Positions 19,898 to 30,438 of a stretch of DNA of 64,000 nt are shown in pieces; position 1 is the first letter of the stretch; every line of letters begins with the position of its first letter. The notes under the pieces were generated by a model. It worked only from the letters and a program-made list of their open reading frames with translations, was not told the DNA's origin and made no database searches. Position numbers and translations under genes: made by a program. The DNA is from Methylovulum sp. (lineage in GTDB: Bacteria; Pseudomonadota; Gammaproteobacteria; Methylococcales; Methylomonadaceae), in the NCBI GenBank assembly GCA_030653435.1, contig JAURZI010000035.1, positions 122,465-186,464 on the forward strand, read 5' to 3'.

Positions 19898-19974
19898 GGG
19901 CCCTTAGCTCAGTTGGTTAGAGCGTCCGACTCATAATCGGCAGGTCGTAGGTTCAAGTCCTACAGGGCCCACCA
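19898..19974 (+). tRNA. tRNA with CAU anticodon, probably tRNA-Ile2 (lysidine-modified)
   Basis: 77 bases with encoded CCA. Acceptor GGGCCCT/AGGGCCC, D arm GCTC...GAGC, anticodon loop CTCATAA, T arm GTAGG-TTCAAGT-CCTAC. CAU occurs in initiator, elongator Met and Ile2 tRNAs. It is not an initiator because 1-72 is a paired G-C. The body and the position right after rpoD match the ileX-type gene in other gammaproteobacteria, which TilS converts to read AUA. An elongator tRNA-Met is the alternative. Confidence 0.9.
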
Positions 19975-19984
19975 TAACAACAAC

Positions 19985-20006
19985 AAGGCTGCTTATGCAG
20001 CCTTTT
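19985..20006 (+). terminator. Terminator after the tRNA gene
   Basis: Perfect 8-bp stem AAGGCTGC / GCAGCCTT with TTAT loop, ending in TTTT when the stem T residues are counted. Ends the rpoD-tRNA transcript before metK. Confidence 0.75.
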
Positions 20007-20042
20007 GATTATCCGGATTTTTTATTTTAAGAAGGTGGTGGC

Positions 20043-21203
20043 ATGAGCAACAATTTCATTTTTACCTCAGAATCAGTTTCAGAAGGGCATCCGGATAAAG
20101 TGGCGGATCAAATTTCTGATGCCGTGCTGGATGCTTTATTGGCACAAGATCCAAGATCACGGGTCGCTTGTGAAACACTGGTAAAAACCGGCATGGTCGT
20201 CCTGGCTGGTGAAATTACTACCGATGCTTGGGTTGACACCGAGGCCTTAGTCAGGAAAGTGGTTTGTGATATCGGTTATGACCATGGCGACATAGGCTTT
20301 GATGGTAAGAGTTGCGCCGTATTGAATGCTATCGGTAAACAATCGGCGGATATCGCCATGGGAGTTGATGAAGGTGACAATCATGAACAAGGTGCGGGCG
20401 ACCAAGGCTTAATGTTTGGTTATGCCACTAATGAAACCGATGTATTTATGCCTGCACCAATAACTTATTCGCATTTGTTGGTCAAACGCCAAGCCGAAGT
20501 GCGTAAGAGCAAAACATTGCCTTGGCTGCGCCCTGATGCCAAAAGTCAGATTACCTTCCGCTACGAAAACAGCAAGCCGGTAGCGATTGATGCGGTTGTG
20601 TTGTCTACCCAGCATTCTCCCGAAATCAGCACCAAAGCCCTGCACGAAGCGGTGATGGATGAAATTATCCTGCATGTGTTGCCTAAGGAGTGGTTGCATA
20701 AAGACACGAAATACTTTATTAATCCAACCGGACAATTCATTATCGGCGGCCCTGTGGGTGATTGCGGTTTGACGGGGCGTAAAATTATCGTTGATACCTA
20801 CGGCGGCATGGCGAGACACGGTGGCGGCGCATTTTCCGGCAAAGACCCATCAAAAGTAGACCGCTCGGCTGCCTATATGGCGCGTTACGTAGCGAAAAAT
20901 ATTGTTGCCGCCGGTTTGGCGGACCGTTGTGAAATTCAGGTGTCTTACGCTATCGGCGTTGCCGAGCCGACTTCAATCAGTGTCGAGACTTTTGGTACTA
21001 GCAAGCTCAGCGAAGACCGCCTAGTGCAGATTATTAGGGATCATTTTGATCTCAGGCCCAAAGGCCTGATTGCCCAACTGGATTTGTTAAGGCCTATTTA
21101 CCAAGCAACAGCTGCTTACGGTCATTTCGGGCGCACCGAAGATACTTTTAGCTGGGAAAAAACCGACAAAGCGGACGCATTGAAAGATGCCGCAGGCCTT
21201 TGA
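20043..21203 (+). CDS. metK: S-adenosylmethionine synthetase
   Basis: 386 residues. [20 protein letters not shown] at the N-terminus, [12 protein letters not shown] and the P-loop-like [16 protein letters not shown] are the family signatures. It makes S-adenosylmethionine from Met and ATP. AAGAAGGTGGTGGC is a strong ribosome binding region. It begins the metK-ahcY-metF cluster; no SAM or SAH riboswitch is visible in the 36-base leader after the terminator. Confidence 0.97.
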   Translation: MSNNFIFTSESVSEGHPDKVADQISDAVLDALLAQDPRSRVACETLVKTGMVVLAGEITTDAWVDTEALVRKVVCDIGYDHGDIGFDGKSCAVLNAIGKQSADIAMGVDEGDNHEQGAGDQGLMFGYATNETDVFMPAPITYSHLLVKRQAEVRKSKTLPWLRPDAKSQITFRYENSKPVAIDAVVLSTQHSPEISTKALHEAVMDEIILHVLPKEWLHKDTKYFINPTGQFIIGGPVGDCGLTGRKIIVDTYGGMARHGGGAFSGKDPSKVDRSAAYMARYVAKNIVAAGLADRCEIQVSYAIGVAEPTSISVETFGTSKLSEDRLVQIIRDHFDLRPKGLIAQLDLLRPIYQATAAYGHFGRTEDTFSWEKTDKADALKDAAGL

Positions 21204-21232
21204 TAACCGACCGTCATAAAACAGGACAAACA

Positions 21233-22555
21233 ATGAGCCAACAAGATCATAGCCAAACAGATTACAGCCAAACAGATTACAAAATAGCCGATATCGCCTT
21301 AGCCGAATGGGGGCGTAAAGAAATCAATATTGCTGAGACGGAAATGCCGGGTTTGATGGCGCTACGTAAGGAATACGGTGCGGAGCAGCCCCTTAAAGGC
21401 GCCCGTATCGCGGGTTGTCTGCACATGACCATACAGACGGCAGTATTAATTGAAACCTTGACGGCCTTAGGTGCAGAAGTGCGCTGGTCATCTTGCAATA
21501 TCTTCTCTACCCAAGACCATGCCGCCGCAGCCATCGCCGCCGTCGGTATTCCGGTATTTGCATGGAAAGGCGAAACTGAAGACGAAGCGGAATGGTGTAT
21601 TGAACAGACCATAGACGGTCTTGATGGCTGGCGCCCCAATATGATTTTGGATGACGGCGGTGACTTGACGAATATCATGCACGACAAATACCCTGAGTTA
21701 ATGCCAGAAATTAAGGGACTGTCAGAAGAAACCACGACAGGCGTGTTGCGTCTCTATGAACGGGTAGCCGCAGGCACGTTGAAAGTGCCCGCGTTTAACG
21801 TTAACGATTCGGTCACTAAATCAAAATTCGATAACCTGTATGGTTGCCGCGAATCTCTGGTAGACGGCATCAAGCGTGCGACCGATGTCATGATTGCCGG
21901 AAAAATAGCCGTAGTTTGCGGTTACGGTGACGTTGGCAAAGGTTGCGCCCAATCTTTGCGCGGTCTAGGCGCCACTGTCTGGATTACCGAAATAGATCCG
22001 ATTTGTGCGCTACAAGCGGCAATGGAAGGCTATCGTGTAGTAACCATGGAGCAAGCCGCACCACTCGCCAATATCTTTGTGACGGCAACCGGCAACTTCA
22101 GTATCATTACTCATGAGCACATGCAGGCGATGAGGGATCAGGCGATAGTCTGCAATATCGGTCATTTTGATGCTGAAATCGATATTGCCTCATTACGCCA
22201 ATATGAATGGGAAAATATCAAGCCGCAAGTCGACCATGTGATCTTCCCGGACGGCAAACGTTTAATAATTTTGGCGGAAGGCCGATTGGTCAATCTGGGC
22301 TGTGCGACAGGACACCCTAGTTTTGTCATGTCCAATTCATTTTGCAATCAAGTGTTGGCGCAAATCGAATTATGGAAAAATTCAGCGAGTTACGAAAATA
22401 AAGTCTATATCTTGCCGAAAAAGCTGGATGAGAAAGTCGCCAGAGCACACCTTGCACAATTGGGTGTGAATTTGACAGTGTTAACGGATGCACAAGCTAA
22501 ATACATTAATGTTCCGGTCGAAGGGCCTTATAAAGCGGATCATTACCGCTATTAA
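21233..22555 (+). CDS. ahcY: S-adenosylhomocysteine hydrolase
   Basis: 440 residues from ATG 21233, preceded by ACAGGACAAACA. NAD-binding [14 protein letters not shown], substrate motifs [13 protein letters not shown] and [13 protein letters not shown], and C-terminal YKADHYRY are intact. It splits S-adenosylhomocysteine to adenosine and homocysteine. The N-terminus carries a perfect 15-base tandem duplication (21251-21280) encoding SQTDY twice, outside the conserved core. It follows metK closely. Confidence 0.96.
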   Translation: MSQQDHSQTDYSQTDYKIADIALAEWGRKEINIAETEMPGLMALRKEYGAEQPLKGARIAGCLHMTIQTAVLIETLTALGAEVRWSSCNIFSTQDHAAAAIAAVGIPVFAWKGETEDEAEWCIEQTIDGLDGWRPNMILDDGGDLTNIMHDKYPELMPEIKGLSEETTTGVLRLYERVAAGTLKVPAFNVNDSVTKSKFDNLYGCRESLVDGIKRATDVMIAGKIAVVCGYGDVGKGCAQSLRGLGATVWITEIDPICALQAAMEGYRVVTMEQAAPLANIFVTATGNFSIITHEHMQAMRDQAIVCNIGHFDAEIDIASLRQYEWENIKPQVDHVIFPDGKRLIILAEGRLVNLGCATGHPSFVMSNSFCNQVLAQIELWKNSASYENKVYILPKKLDEKVARAHLAQLGVNLTVLTDAQAKYINVPVEGPYKADHYRY

Positions 22556-22572
22556 TCAGCGCTTCCTGGTAA

Positions 22573-22634
22573 GGGTGGGTTAGCGTAGCGTAACCCGCCC
22601 TCGGCTACAATTGTCGGGTTACGCTACGCTATCC
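22573..22634. repeat. REP-like palindromic element between ahcY and metF
   Basis: TAGCGTAGCGTAACCCG (22581-22597) and its exact reverse complement (22615-22631) form a 17-bp stem with a 17-base loop; the left half is itself nearly palindromic (GGGTTA...TAACCC). Such GGGTTACGCTACGC-type elements are scattered in many bacterial genomes. It may act as a terminator or mRNA stabiliser after ahcY. Confidence 0.7.
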
Positions 22635-22650
22635 AGCCTATATTTATCCC

Positions 22651-23496
22651 ATGCAATCACAAAACAAATACCCGCAATTGTTTAGCTTTGAATTTTATCC
22701 GCCCAAGACAGAAGAGGGCGTGCTAAGTTTGCAAACAGTGCGTGGACAGCTGGCAAAACTAAAGCCGGATTTTTTTTCTGTGACCTTTGGTGCGGGCGGC
22801 TCCACACGCGATAAAACTTTTGACACCGTTGTGGATATTCAATCCAAAGGCATAGCTGCCGCACCGCATTTATCCTGCGTCGCATCGACTAAAGCCAATA
22901 TCCGCGCCATACTTAACGATTATCGGGATAACGGGATCGGCAAAATCGTAGCCTTAAGAGGCGACCTGCCTTCCGGAATGATGTCGGCAGGTGAATTCCG
23001 TTATGCCAACGAGCTGGTCGAATTTATCCGCCAGGAAACCGGCGACCATTTCCAAATTCATGTTGCCGCTTATCCTGAAGTACATCCCCAAGCCGCCAAC
23101 GGCAATGACGATTTTAAAAATTTCAAGCGTAAAGTTGATGCGGGTGCCAATGCGGCTATCACGCAGTATTTTTTTAATGCTGAAGCGTATTTTTATTTTG
23201 TCGATAACTGTGAAAAAAACGGTATCGATATCCCTGTTGTTCCGGGCATTATGCCTATTATCCAATATACGCAATTATTCCGCTTTTCAGAAATGTGCGG
23301 CGCGGATATTCCGCGTTGGTTAAGGAAACGTTTAGAAAGCTATGGTGACGACCGTGCGGCAATACAGGCGTTCGGACTGGATGTGGTGAGCGACCTTTGT
23401 CAGCGCCTGCTGGATAACGGTGCGCCGGGTTTGCATTTTTATACGATGAACCAAGCTGCGCCTACGTTGGCAATTTTGGAAAATCTTAAACGCTAG
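22651..23496 (+). CDS. metF: 5,10-methylenetetrahydrofolate reductase
   Basis: 281-residue TIM barrel. FSFEFYPPKTEEG carries the catalytic Glu, FFSVTFGAGGST and ALRGDLP bind FAD and folate. It makes 5-methyl-THF for methionine synthesis, closing the cycle with metK and ahcY. It converges on ubiB. Confidence 0.96.
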   Translation: MQSQNKYPQLFSFEFYPPKTEEGVLSLQTVRGQLAKLKPDFFSVTFGAGGSTRDKTFDTVVDIQSKGIAAAPHLSCVASTKANIRAILNDYRDNGIGKIVALRGDLPSGMMSAGEFRYANELVEFIRQETGDHFQIHVAAYPEVHPQAANGNDDFKNFKRKVDAGANAAITQYFFNAEAYFYFVDNCEKNGIDIPVVPGIMPIIQYTQLFRFSEMCGADIPRWLRKRLESYGDDRAAIQAFGLDVVSDLCQRLLDNGAPGLHFYTMNQAAPTLAILENLKR

Positions 23497-23541
23497 TGAT
23501 GATGAAAGTGGCGGTTAATGCCAAGCTTGGGTTTAAAAGGC

Positions 23542-25092
23542 TTATTGCAGTAAAATCGCCGCGCTAATTAATAGTGAGCTAATCAGTATGGCCCATACGG
23601 TTGTACGCTGGTTGCTTTGTAGTTGTTCGCGCAATAGGGCCAGTTCGTGGTTGTTAGTTTTGGTGTGTTGCCGTGCATGCGCGGCATTGTCCAATGCCTT
23701 ATAAAGCAAGGACGGGATCTCAGGAAAATGCTCGGCAAATTCAGGGAACTGTTTAAGTAGTTTGTTGATTTTCGCTTTAGGCCCCATACGCTCATGAAAC
23801 CACTGCTCAAGAAAAGGCTTGGCGGTTTGCCATAAGTCCAATTCGGGATAAAGTTGCCTCCCCAAACCTTCAATATTCAGTAAGGTTTTTTGTAGTAACA
23901 CCAATTGCGGCTGGACATGCATGTCAAAACGTCGTGCCGTCTGGAATAAGCGCAATAACAATTGCCCAAAAGAAATGTCTTTCAGCGGTTTTTCAAATAT
24001 CGGTTCACAGACGCTACGTATCGCCGATTCAAATTCTTCTATCCGTGTCGAGCTTGACACCCAGCCGGATTCAACGTGCATTTGCGCCACTTTGCGGTAG
24101 TCGCGGTTAAAAAACGCCAGAAAATTCTCGGCGAGATAATGCTGGTCTGATAACGATAAGGTGCCGACGATGCCGAAATCGATGGCGATATATTTTGCCG
24201 GAAGCTCGACAAAAATATTACCGGGGTGCATGTCGGCATGGAAAAAATTGTCCCGGAAGACTTGGGTGAAAAAGATTTCTACGCCGCGCTCTGCCAATAA
24301 CTTAAAATCGGCCCCCTCTTTTTTCAGCGTGTCGATGTCGCCGACGGGTATACCATGTATCCGTTCCATGACCAGCACTTTTTGACGGGTTAACGGCCAA
24401 TGAATTTCCGGTATGTAAATGATGCTGGAATGCTCAAAATTGCGGCGTATTTTAGCGGCATTCGCGGCTTCCCTGACTAAATCCAGTTCATCCAGCGTGG
24501 TTTTTTCAAATTCGGCAACGACTTCCATAGGGTGCATGCGTCTGGCATCCGCCCAGAATTTTTCGGCAAACCGCGCCAGTTCATAAATCAGCCCCAAATC
24601 CGAATGGATGCGTTCCTCAATATCCGGGCGCAAGACTTTGACAACAACATGTTCGCCGTTATGCAGCACGGCGGCATGTACCTGTGCCACTGAAGCCGAG
24701 GCTAGCGGGTGCGGGTCAAATTCGGCGAAAGCCTCGTTAATCGACATGCCGAGTTCTTTTTCAATAATGCATCTGGCAACGTCATTGCTGAAAGGCGGAA
24801 CCCGGTCTTGTAACTTGACCAATTCATCGGCAATGTCCTCTGGCAAAATGTCTTTACGCGTGGATAAAGCCTGGCCAAATTTTACGTAAATCGGCCCCAA
24901 GTCCTCCAATGCCTGCCGAATTCTGACTCCACGGGAATCCGTTTTGCGGCTTAGCCAGTAGTAAGGCGAAAAGATCGCTAAAAAACGGATCGGACGGAAT
25001 AAATGCGTGTTTAAGACGATTTCATCGAGACCGTGTATGACCAAAATCCAGTTGATATGGATAAGGCGTAATAATAATTTAGGACGGATCAC
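23542..25092 (-). CDS. ubiB: Ubiquinone biosynthesis ATPase/kinase-like protein UbiB
   Basis: 516 residues of the ABC1/ADCK/UbiB atypical kinase family. The KxGQ motif ([16 protein letters not shown]), the alanine-rich loop [10 protein letters not shown], the catalytic HADMHPGN and metal-binding IDFGIVG are present. A C-terminal hydrophobic segment ([19 protein letters not shown]) anchors it in the membrane. It supports CoQ synthesis, likely by handling lipid intermediates. Third in ubiE-ubiJ-ubiB order. Confidence 0.96.
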   Translation of the reverse strand: MIRPKLLLRLIHINWILVIHGLDEIVLNTHLFRPIRFLAIFSPYYWLSRKTDSRGVRIRQALEDLGPIYVKFGQALSTRKDILPEDIADELVKLQDRVPPFSNDVARCIIEKELGMSINEAFAEFDPHPLASASVAQVHAAVLHNGEHVVVKVLRPDIEERIHSDLGLIYELARFAEKFWADARRMHPMEVVAEFEKTTLDELDLVREAANAAKIRRNFEHSSIIYIPEIHWPLTRQKVLVMERIHGIPVGDIDTLKKEGADFKLLAERGVEIFFTQVFRDNFFHADMHPGNIFVELPAKYIAIDFGIVGTLSLSDQHYLAENFLAFFNRDYRKVAQMHVESGWVSSSTRIEEFESAIRSVCEPIFEKPLKDISFGQLLLRLFQTARRFDMHVQPQLVLLQKTLLNIEGLGRQLYPELDLWQTAKPFLEQWFHERMGPKAKINKLLKQFPEFAEHFPEIPSLLYKALDNAAHARQHTKTNNHELALLREQLQSNQRTTVWAILISSLLISAAILLQ

Positions 25093-25133
25093 GTTGGCTA
25101 TTGGGTAAGGAAGGAGGGCTGGGGCTTAAAAAA

Positions 25134-25757
25134 TCATTTCTCATTTGCGCCCAGGATATTTTCAAGGCGTTCAATTCTGCTTTGCAGGCGATCAAAGTCG
25201 GTGCGTAGCCCGTCAATCCGGCGATAAAAAATATCCATTTCCGGCGCGGCTGGCAAGTCGCGGGTTTCTTCCTGTAAATATTCAGACAGATTGAGCCGGA
25301 AGGTTTCGAGCGTTTCCTTGCTCCAGTTTTGTCCTGTGCGGAAAAGCCGGCTGATACGATGCGCGTATTTCTCGCCGGTAAAACTGGCCAGTTTAGCTTC
25401 CAAGTTAATATCGAGTTTGGCGAACAGTTCTTGGAATTTTCGGCCGGTACGCATATCGCCTTCGATGCTTACCGCGCCGGAGAAAATGGAGCGCATGGGA
25501 TTGCCGTTAAGGCCCATTAAGCCTAGGGCAAACAGTGACCCCGTCAGATGGGTGTCAGCTTGTCCAGGGCAGTCATTCAGCAGTTGAATGGAGTCGGCGC
25601 CAGGGCAGAGATAAAGGGTTTCATTAAACGGCTGCACTGTGACAGCAATGATTTTTCCGCTGAGAGGTGCCAGAAAAATACCGCGTTGCGGATCCAGCGC
25701 AAGATAGTGATTGATTGCAGTTTCCAGTGCGCCAATCAGTAACGGTTTGATTATCAT
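25134..25757 (-). CDS. ubiJ: Ubiquinone biosynthesis accessory factor UbiJ
   Basis: 207 residues from ATG 25757, one base after the ubiE stop; that placement decides the start over an in-frame codon further upstream. An SCP2-like lipid-binding domain spans residues 10-120, and the C-terminus is a coiled coil (YRRIDGLRTDFDRLQSRIER). UbiJ scaffolds the soluble Ubi complex and binds the quinone precursor. It lies between ubiE and ubiB as in enterics. Confidence 0.9.
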   Translation of the reverse strand: MIIKPLLIGALETAINHYLALDPQRGIFLAPLSGKIIAVTVQPFNETLYLCPGADSIQLLNDCPGQADTHLTGSLFALGLMGLNGNPMRSIFSGAVSIEGDMRTGRKFQELFAKLDINLEAKLASFTGEKYAHRISRLFRTGQNWSKETLETFRLNLSEYLQEETRDLPAAPEMDIFYRRIDGLRTDFDRLQSRIERLENILGANEK

Positions 25758-25758
25758 G

Positions 25759-26508
25759 CTATATTTTATAGCCTCTATGGACGGCAACAATACCTTGCGT
25801 CATATTGAAGTATTCGCAACGTTCCAGCCCTGCCTGTTCCATCATTTTTTTTAGCTCGTCCTGTTTAGGGTGCATACGTATGGATTCGGCGAGATAGCGG
25901 TAGCTGTCTTCGTCTTTGGCGACGAACCGGCCGATTTTTGGCAAGATGTTGAACGAGTAAAAGTCATAGACTGTTTCGGTGACTTTGTCGATAGGGTGGG
26001 AAAACTCAAGTATGATTACGCGCCCGCCGGGTTTCAGCACCCGGTGCATGGAGCGCAACGCGGCATTCTTATCGGTGACGTTACGCAAACCAAAGGCTAT
26101 GCAGACGCAGTCGAAGGTGTTGTCGGCAAACGGCAGGCATTCGGCATTGACTTGCGCGTAGCGTATATTGCCGGTCAGACCTTTATCGATCAGGCGGTTG
26201 CGTCCGGTACGCAACATTTCGGAGTTAATATCCGCCAATACCACTTGACCGTCCGGGCCTACGCGCTGTTCGAACAAACAGGTCAAATCGCCGGTGCCGC
26301 CCGCCAGATCCAGTACCCGTTCGCCTTTGCGGACATTGCCCAATTGCACGGCGATGCGCTTCCAGATCCGATGTATGCCTAGCGACATCAAATCATTCAT
26401 GATGTCGTATTGTCCGGCCACCGAGTCAAAGACGCCGCGCACCAGCTTGACCTTGTCTTCGACGGCCACTTGTTTAAAGCCGAAATGGGTAGTGTTTGTG
26501 TCTGTCAT
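25759..26508 (-). CDS. ubiE: Ubiquinone/menaquinone C-methyltransferase UbiE
   Basis: 249 residues. SAM motif [16 protein letters not shown], the family signature [23 protein letters not shown] (in pieces) and the final [11 protein letters not shown] are as in E. coli UbiE. It methylates the ring of the benzoquinol intermediate. First gene of the ubiE-J-B operon. Confidence 0.97.
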   Translation of the reverse strand: MTDTNTTHFGFKQVAVEDKVKLVRGVFDSVAGQYDIMNDLMSLGIHRIWKRIAVQLGNVRKGERVLDLAGGTGDLTCLFEQRVGPDGQVVLADINSEMLRTGRNRLIDKGLTGNIRYAQVNAECLPFADNTFDCVCIAFGLRNVTDKNAALRSMHRVLKPGGRVIILEFSHPIDKVTETVYDFYSFNILPKIGRFVAKDEDSYRYLAESIRMHPKQDELKKMMEQAGLERCEYFNMTQGIVAVHRGYKI

Positions 26509-26552
26509 AATCTTACCGTATGTGGTTTGCAGGGCATGCTCCGGGTGAGGTT

Positions 26553-26939
26553 TTATGCTGTCGGCGGCTTGCGTTGATAACCTGCGGCGGCCAGTTTTTC
26601 CAGATAATCAGCCCATAAAACGCTGTATTCCGCCCCCAGTTTATATAAAAAATCCCAAGTGTAAATGCCGGTATTATGGCCGTCGCTAAAAACGGGGCAG
26701 ATGGCGTATTGGCCTATCGGCTTGATCTCTTTGAAGGTGACATTTTCTTTACCGGTTTGCAGGACTTCCTGTCCCGGTCCGTGACCGACCGCTTCAGCCG
26801 ATTGGGTATAAACGCGGAGGTATTCAGCGGGTAATTTAAACACGCTGCCGTCATCAAAGCTGATTTCTAAAATATTCGAAAGCTGATGCAGCGTGATTGC
26901 CGTCGGTTGGCTATTGCAGGGTTTTACTATAAGACGCAT
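26553..26939 (-). CDS. DUF971 / GBBH-like N-terminal domain protein
   Basis: 128 residues of the small DUF971 family, related to the N-terminal domain of gamma-butyrobetaine hydroxylase. [27 protein letters not shown] and the [15 protein letters not shown] motif are typical. The function is unknown; in proteobacteria the gene usually follows hslU, as here (five bases after the hslU stop), and precedes ubiE. Confidence 0.88.
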   Translation of the reverse strand: MRLIVKPCNSQPTAITLHQLSNILEISFDDGSVFKLPAEYLRVYTQSAEAVGHGPGQEVLQTGKENVTFKEIKPIGQYAICPVFSDGHNTGIYTWDFLYKLGAEYSVLWADYLEKLAAAGYQRKPPTA

Positions 26940-26944
26940 AGGAT

Positions 26945-28276
26945 TTAGAGGATATATCGGCTTAAATCTTCGTTTTCAACAAATTCTGCCAAATGCTGGT
27001 CAACGTAAGCCGCATCAATGACAAAGGTTTTATCGGCCAGATCCGGAGCGTTGTAGGAAATGTCTTCGAGCAAGCGTTCCAGGATGGTGTGCAGCCTTCG
27101 GGCACCGATGTTCTCGGTGTTTTCGTTAACTTGCCAGCCCAGTTCGGCAATGCGTTGGATCCCCTCGGCGGCAAAGCTTAAGGCAACGCCTTCAGTGGCC
27201 ATCAAGGCGGTGTATTGCTCAGTCAACGAAGCATTGGGTTCCGTTAAAATACGCACAAAATCGTCGGCTGACAAGGCGCTCAATTCCACACGTATCGGGA
27301 ATCGGCCTTGCAGTTCGGGGATCAGATCCGAGGGTTTGGCGACATGGAAGGCGCCGGACGCAATGAACAGGATATGGTCGGTCTTAATCATGCCGTATTT
27401 GGTGCTGACCGTACTGCCTTCCACCAAGGGCAACAGGTCGCGTTGCACGCCTTCGCGCGAAACTTCACCGCCGCCACCGCCAAGTTCGGAACGTTTGCAG
27501 ATTTTGTCGATTTCGTCGAGAAACACGATGCCGTTTTGTTCGACCGCCTCCACTGCGCGTAATTTAATGTCGTCGTCATTGACCAGTTTGGCGGCTTCTT
27601 CTTCCTGCAAGACTTTTAATGCCTTGTTAATTTTCATTTTGCGCGACTTGGTCCGTTCCGAACCCATGTTTTGAAACATGCCCTGTAACTGGCTGGTCAT
27701 CTCTTCCATGCCAGGTGGCGCCATGATTTCAACACCGACCGGCGCAACATGGACGTCAATTTCTATTTCCTTGTCATCCAGATCACCTTCACGCAGTTTT
27801 TTACGCATTTTCTGGCGTGTCGCTTCTTCGGATGTGGACAGTGTTCCGCTGCCGGACAAAGGTAGCGGCAACAAGATGTCGAGGATTCGGTCTTCGGCGG
27901 CGTCGAACGCGCGGTTTTGCACTTTGTCCATTTCCGCTGTGCGTGTCATTTTGATCGCGGTGTCAACCAGATCGCGGATGATGGATTCGACATCCCGGCC
28001 GACATAGCCCACTTCAGTAAATTTGGTGGCTTCTATCTTGATAAAGGGCGCATTGGCGAGACGCGCCAAACGGCGGGCTATTTCAGTTTTACCAACGCCG
28101 GTAGGCCCTATCATCAGGATGTTTTTCGGTGTGATTTCTTCACGCATCGTGGCGTCAACCTGTTGCCGCCGCCAGCGGTTCCTGAGTGCTATAGCGACTG
28201 AGCGCTTGGCGCTGGCTTGGCCGATAATATGCTTATCCAGCTCGCTTACAATTTCTTTGGGGGTCATTTGTGACAT
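26945..28276 (-). CDS. hslU: HslUV protease ATPase subunit
   Basis: 443 residues from ATG 28276 ([20 protein letters not shown]), matching E. coli length; in-frame codons further upstream are not supported. Walker [12 protein letters not shown], Walker [12 protein letters not shown], sensor region and the C-terminal LSRYIL that docks into HslV are intact. It unfolds substrates for HslV. Upstream hslV and downstream DUF971 form one operon. Confidence 0.96.
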   Translation of the reverse strand: MSQMTPKEIVSELDKHIIGQASAKRSVAIALRNRWRRQQVDATMREEITPKNILMIGPTGVGKTEIARRLARLANAPFIKIEATKFTEVGYVGRDVESIIRDLVDTAIKMTRTAEMDKVQNRAFDAAEDRILDILLPLPLSGSGTLSTSEEATRQKMRKKLREGDLDDKEIEIDVHVAPVGVEIMAPPGMEEMTSQLQGMFQNMGSERTKSRKMKINKALKVLQEEEAAKLVNDDDIKLRAVEAVEQNGIVFLDEIDKICKRSELGGGGGEVSREGVQRDLLPLVEGSTVSTKYGMIKTDHILFIASGAFHVAKPSDLIPELQGRFPIRVELSALSADDFVRILTEPNASLTEQYTALMATEGVALSFAAEGIQRIAELGWQVNENTENIGARRLHTILERLLEDISYNAPDLADKTFVIDAAYVDQHLAEFVENEDLSRYIL

Positions 28277-28381
28277 GCGTTGACTCGTTATTCGTTGGGT
28301 TCTGCGTCTAATTCTGCTGTGCGCCGGTATGGTTGTTATCAATTCCGACGACAAAAGTCATGGTTTCTTAAGTTTATCCGG

Positions 28382-28927
28382 TCACTCGCTCGGTTCTGTG
28401 TCCAACTCTTCTATGCGTAAATTGTGGTTGGTGTAGATGCAAATGTCGGCGGCAATATTTAAAGACCTTTCCACTATTTCACGGGCGCTGAGCGTGGTAT
28501 TTTCCAGTAATGCACGTGCGGCGGCCTGAGCGAAAGCGCCACCTGAACCTATCGCCATCAAATCATATTCCGGTTCAATGACATCACCGGTTCCGGAAAG
28601 TATTAGCGAGGTTTTGGCATCGGCTATCACCAGCAAGGCCTCCAGTTTGCGTAAGGCTCGGTCTGTGCGCCAATCCTTGGCCATTTCTACGGCGGCGCGG
28701 GTCAGATTGCCGCGATGCTTTTCCAGCTTGCCTTCGAAATGTTCAAACAATGTGAACGCGTCGGCGGTGGCCCCGGCAAACCCGGCGATGACCTTATCAT
28801 GGTATAAACGGCGCACTTTTCGGGCATTACCTTTCATGACGGTATTACCCAGCGTGACTTGACCGTCACCGCCTATGACCACTTTGTCGCCTCGGCGCAC
28901 GGAAAGTATGGTTGTTCCTCTAAACAC
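28382..28927 (-). CDS. hslV: HslUV protease proteolytic subunit
   Basis: An N-terminal threonine peptidase; [20 protein letters not shown] (residues 3-22) carries the catalytic Thr exposed after propeptide removal, and [14 protein letters not shown] is conserved. GTG 28927, preceded by GGGATATTTAAC, leaves the short propeptide typical of the family. A TTG at 28966 would add 13 residues and is less likely. About 181 residues. Confidence 0.94.
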   Translation of the reverse strand: MFRGTTILSVRRGDKVVIGGDGQVTLGNTVMKGNARKVRRLYHDKVIAGFAGATADAFTLFEHFEGKLEKHRGNLTRAAVEMAKDWRTDRALRKLEALLVIADAKTSLILSGTGDVIEPEYDLMAIGSGGAFAQAAARALLENTTLSAREIVERSLNIAADICIYTNHNLRIEELDTEPSE

Positions 28928-29077
28928 GTTAAATATCCCGGAATGATTTAAACAGTAATTAAACAATCGAGCAATTTTACATGGTCTGAATTTAAATGTG
29001 CGAAAAAATGTAGCTTATGCAACATTAAGGCGGGCTGGACGGCGTCAAGTTAGGTACGCATCGCAGACACTAAGTCT

Positions 29078-30364
29078 TTATGGTATTAATTCCGACAAAA
29101 TACAGTTTTCGCGTAGCGTTGTTAATCGTGCATGGCTGGTTTGGTTTTCCAGCGAGGCATTGGCACCGATCACGCAGGCGACGCGCAAATAATTAGGCGT
29201 ATAGCCGAATGCCAGCTTCTGTTCGCCATACGGTTCGGTGTAAGCTTCCCACAGCACGGGGAACGTATAGCCCAAATTGGCGCGATAGAACTGCTGTTTC
29301 ATATCTTCAGCTAACCCATGCAGTTGTCGGCTGCGCTGTTTCTTGAGCTCATTATTTAGCTGGTGGGGTAGGCTCGCGGCTTTGGTGCCTTCGCGCTGGG
29401 AATATGTGAAAATATGGATATGCCCAAAACCGATGTCTTTGATGAACTGATAGCTGTCCTGCCATTCCTGCTCAGTCTCGCCGGGAAAGCCGACGATAAT
29501 GTCGGTCGTGATATTAAAGTGCGGGTTATGTGACCGCACGCGCTGGACAATTGCGGCGAATTCTTCGGTCTTGCAGCGTCTTGCCATGCGCCGCAACACC
29601 GCATCGGAGCCGCTTTGTAAGGGCAGGTGCAAATGCGGCATCAGGCGCGTATTTTCAAACAACGTGAAAAAAGCGTCGGAAAACTCCCAGGGTTCGAGTG
29701 AGCCTAATCTCAGGCGTGGTATATCGGTCTGGTCGAGTATAGTCTGCACCAACTCGGCCAGATTATTGCCCAAATCGCTACCGTAACCGCCTAAATGTAC
29801 GCCGGTCAGGATCACTTCATTAATGCCTTGTTGATGCAGTGCGTTGATTTCATCAATAACGTCGGCTACGGGCCTGCTATTTTCCTCGCCGCGTGCGACG
29901 GTGACAATGCAAAATGTGCAGCGATAACGGCAGCCATCCTGCACCTTAACAAATGCGCGTTGCCTGCCGCGTGTGAATAGCGAAGTTTCGCCGGGTTCGG
30001 TGGACATGGTCGGCATGGCAGCCATATCGAGCCCGGCCAAGGTTTTTTCTACCAGCTGGTTTTTGTCCCGGTTGCTGACAACCAGATCAACGCCCAGCAA
30101 AGATGCGGCTTCGTCTTCATTCAGCGTGGCGTAACAACCGCTGACGACCAGTTTGGCTTGTGGGTTGTCGCGGTGGATGCGGCGGATCAGATGGCGTGAT
30201 TTTCGCGCCGCATCCTGTGTGACTGCACACGAATTGATGACCACGATATGCGCGTCTTCAGCATGCCGTGTGACCTGATGCCCGGATTTTTGGAAAGCCT
30301 GCGCCCAGGTTTCCAGTTCCGCTTCATTTAAGCGGCAGCCCAGTGTTTTAAGGTGAACTTTCAT
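29078..30364 (-). CDS. mtaB: tRNA t6A37 methylthiotransferase MtaB-type
   Basis: 428 residues from ATG 30364, preceded by AGGTG at nine bases; a GTG at 30376 is possible. UPF0004 domain (MKVHLKTLGCRLNEAE, NSCAVT, VVSGCYA), radical SAM motif CRYRCTFCIVTVARG and a C-terminal TRAM-like part. MtaB converts t6A37 to ms2t6A37, so it acts after TsaD. No substrate assay can be read from sequence, but the CxxxCxxC and UPF0004 cysteines are all present. A 25-codon leader frame overlaps its start. Confidence 0.9.
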   Translation of the reverse strand: MKVHLKTLGCRLNEAELETWAQAFQKSGHQVTRHAEDAHIVVINSCAVTQDAARKSRHLIRRIHRDNPQAKLVVSGCYATLNEDEAASLLGVDLVVSNRDKNQLVEKTLAGLDMAAMPTMSTEPGETSLFTRGRQRAFVKVQDGCRYRCTFCIVTVARGEENSRPVADVIDEINALHQQGINEVILTGVHLGGYGSDLGNNLAELVQTILDQTDIPRLRLGSLEPWEFSDAFFTLFENTRLMPHLHLPLQSGSDAVLRRMARRCKTEEFAAIVQRVRSHNPHFNITTDIIVGFPGETEQEWQDSYQFIKDIGFGHIHIFTYSQREGTKAASLPHQLNNELKKQRSRQLHGLAEDMKQQFYRANLGYTFPVLWEAYTEPYGEQKLAFGYTPNYLRVACVIGANASLENQTSHARLTTLRENCILSELIP

Positions 30365-30438
30365 TTCTTCAAGCACCTGTCGGCAATCAATACGCCGTCA
30401 AATAGACTGCGGTGAAGTGTTTTGAGGTGGGCTTTCAT
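30361..30438 (-). other. Leader micro-frame with a duplicated mtaB start
   Basis: Directly after the TAA of the upstream gene an ATG opens 25 codons, MKAHLKTLHRSLFDGV and onwards, whose TGA overlaps the mtaB ATG. Its first eight residues nearly repeat the mtaB N-terminus (MKVHLKTL). It could couple translation of mtaB to the upstream gene or be a relic of a slipped duplication. Confidence 0.35.

Noticed and set aside
19898..19974. Initiator tRNA-Met reading of the CAU tRNA
   Set aside because: The first and seventy-second bases pair (G-C), and the three G-C pairs of the initiator anticodon stem are absent.
20007..20042. Possible SAM or SAH riboswitch before metK
   Set aside because: Only 36 bases separate the tRNA terminator from the start codon, and no riboswitch core is visible.
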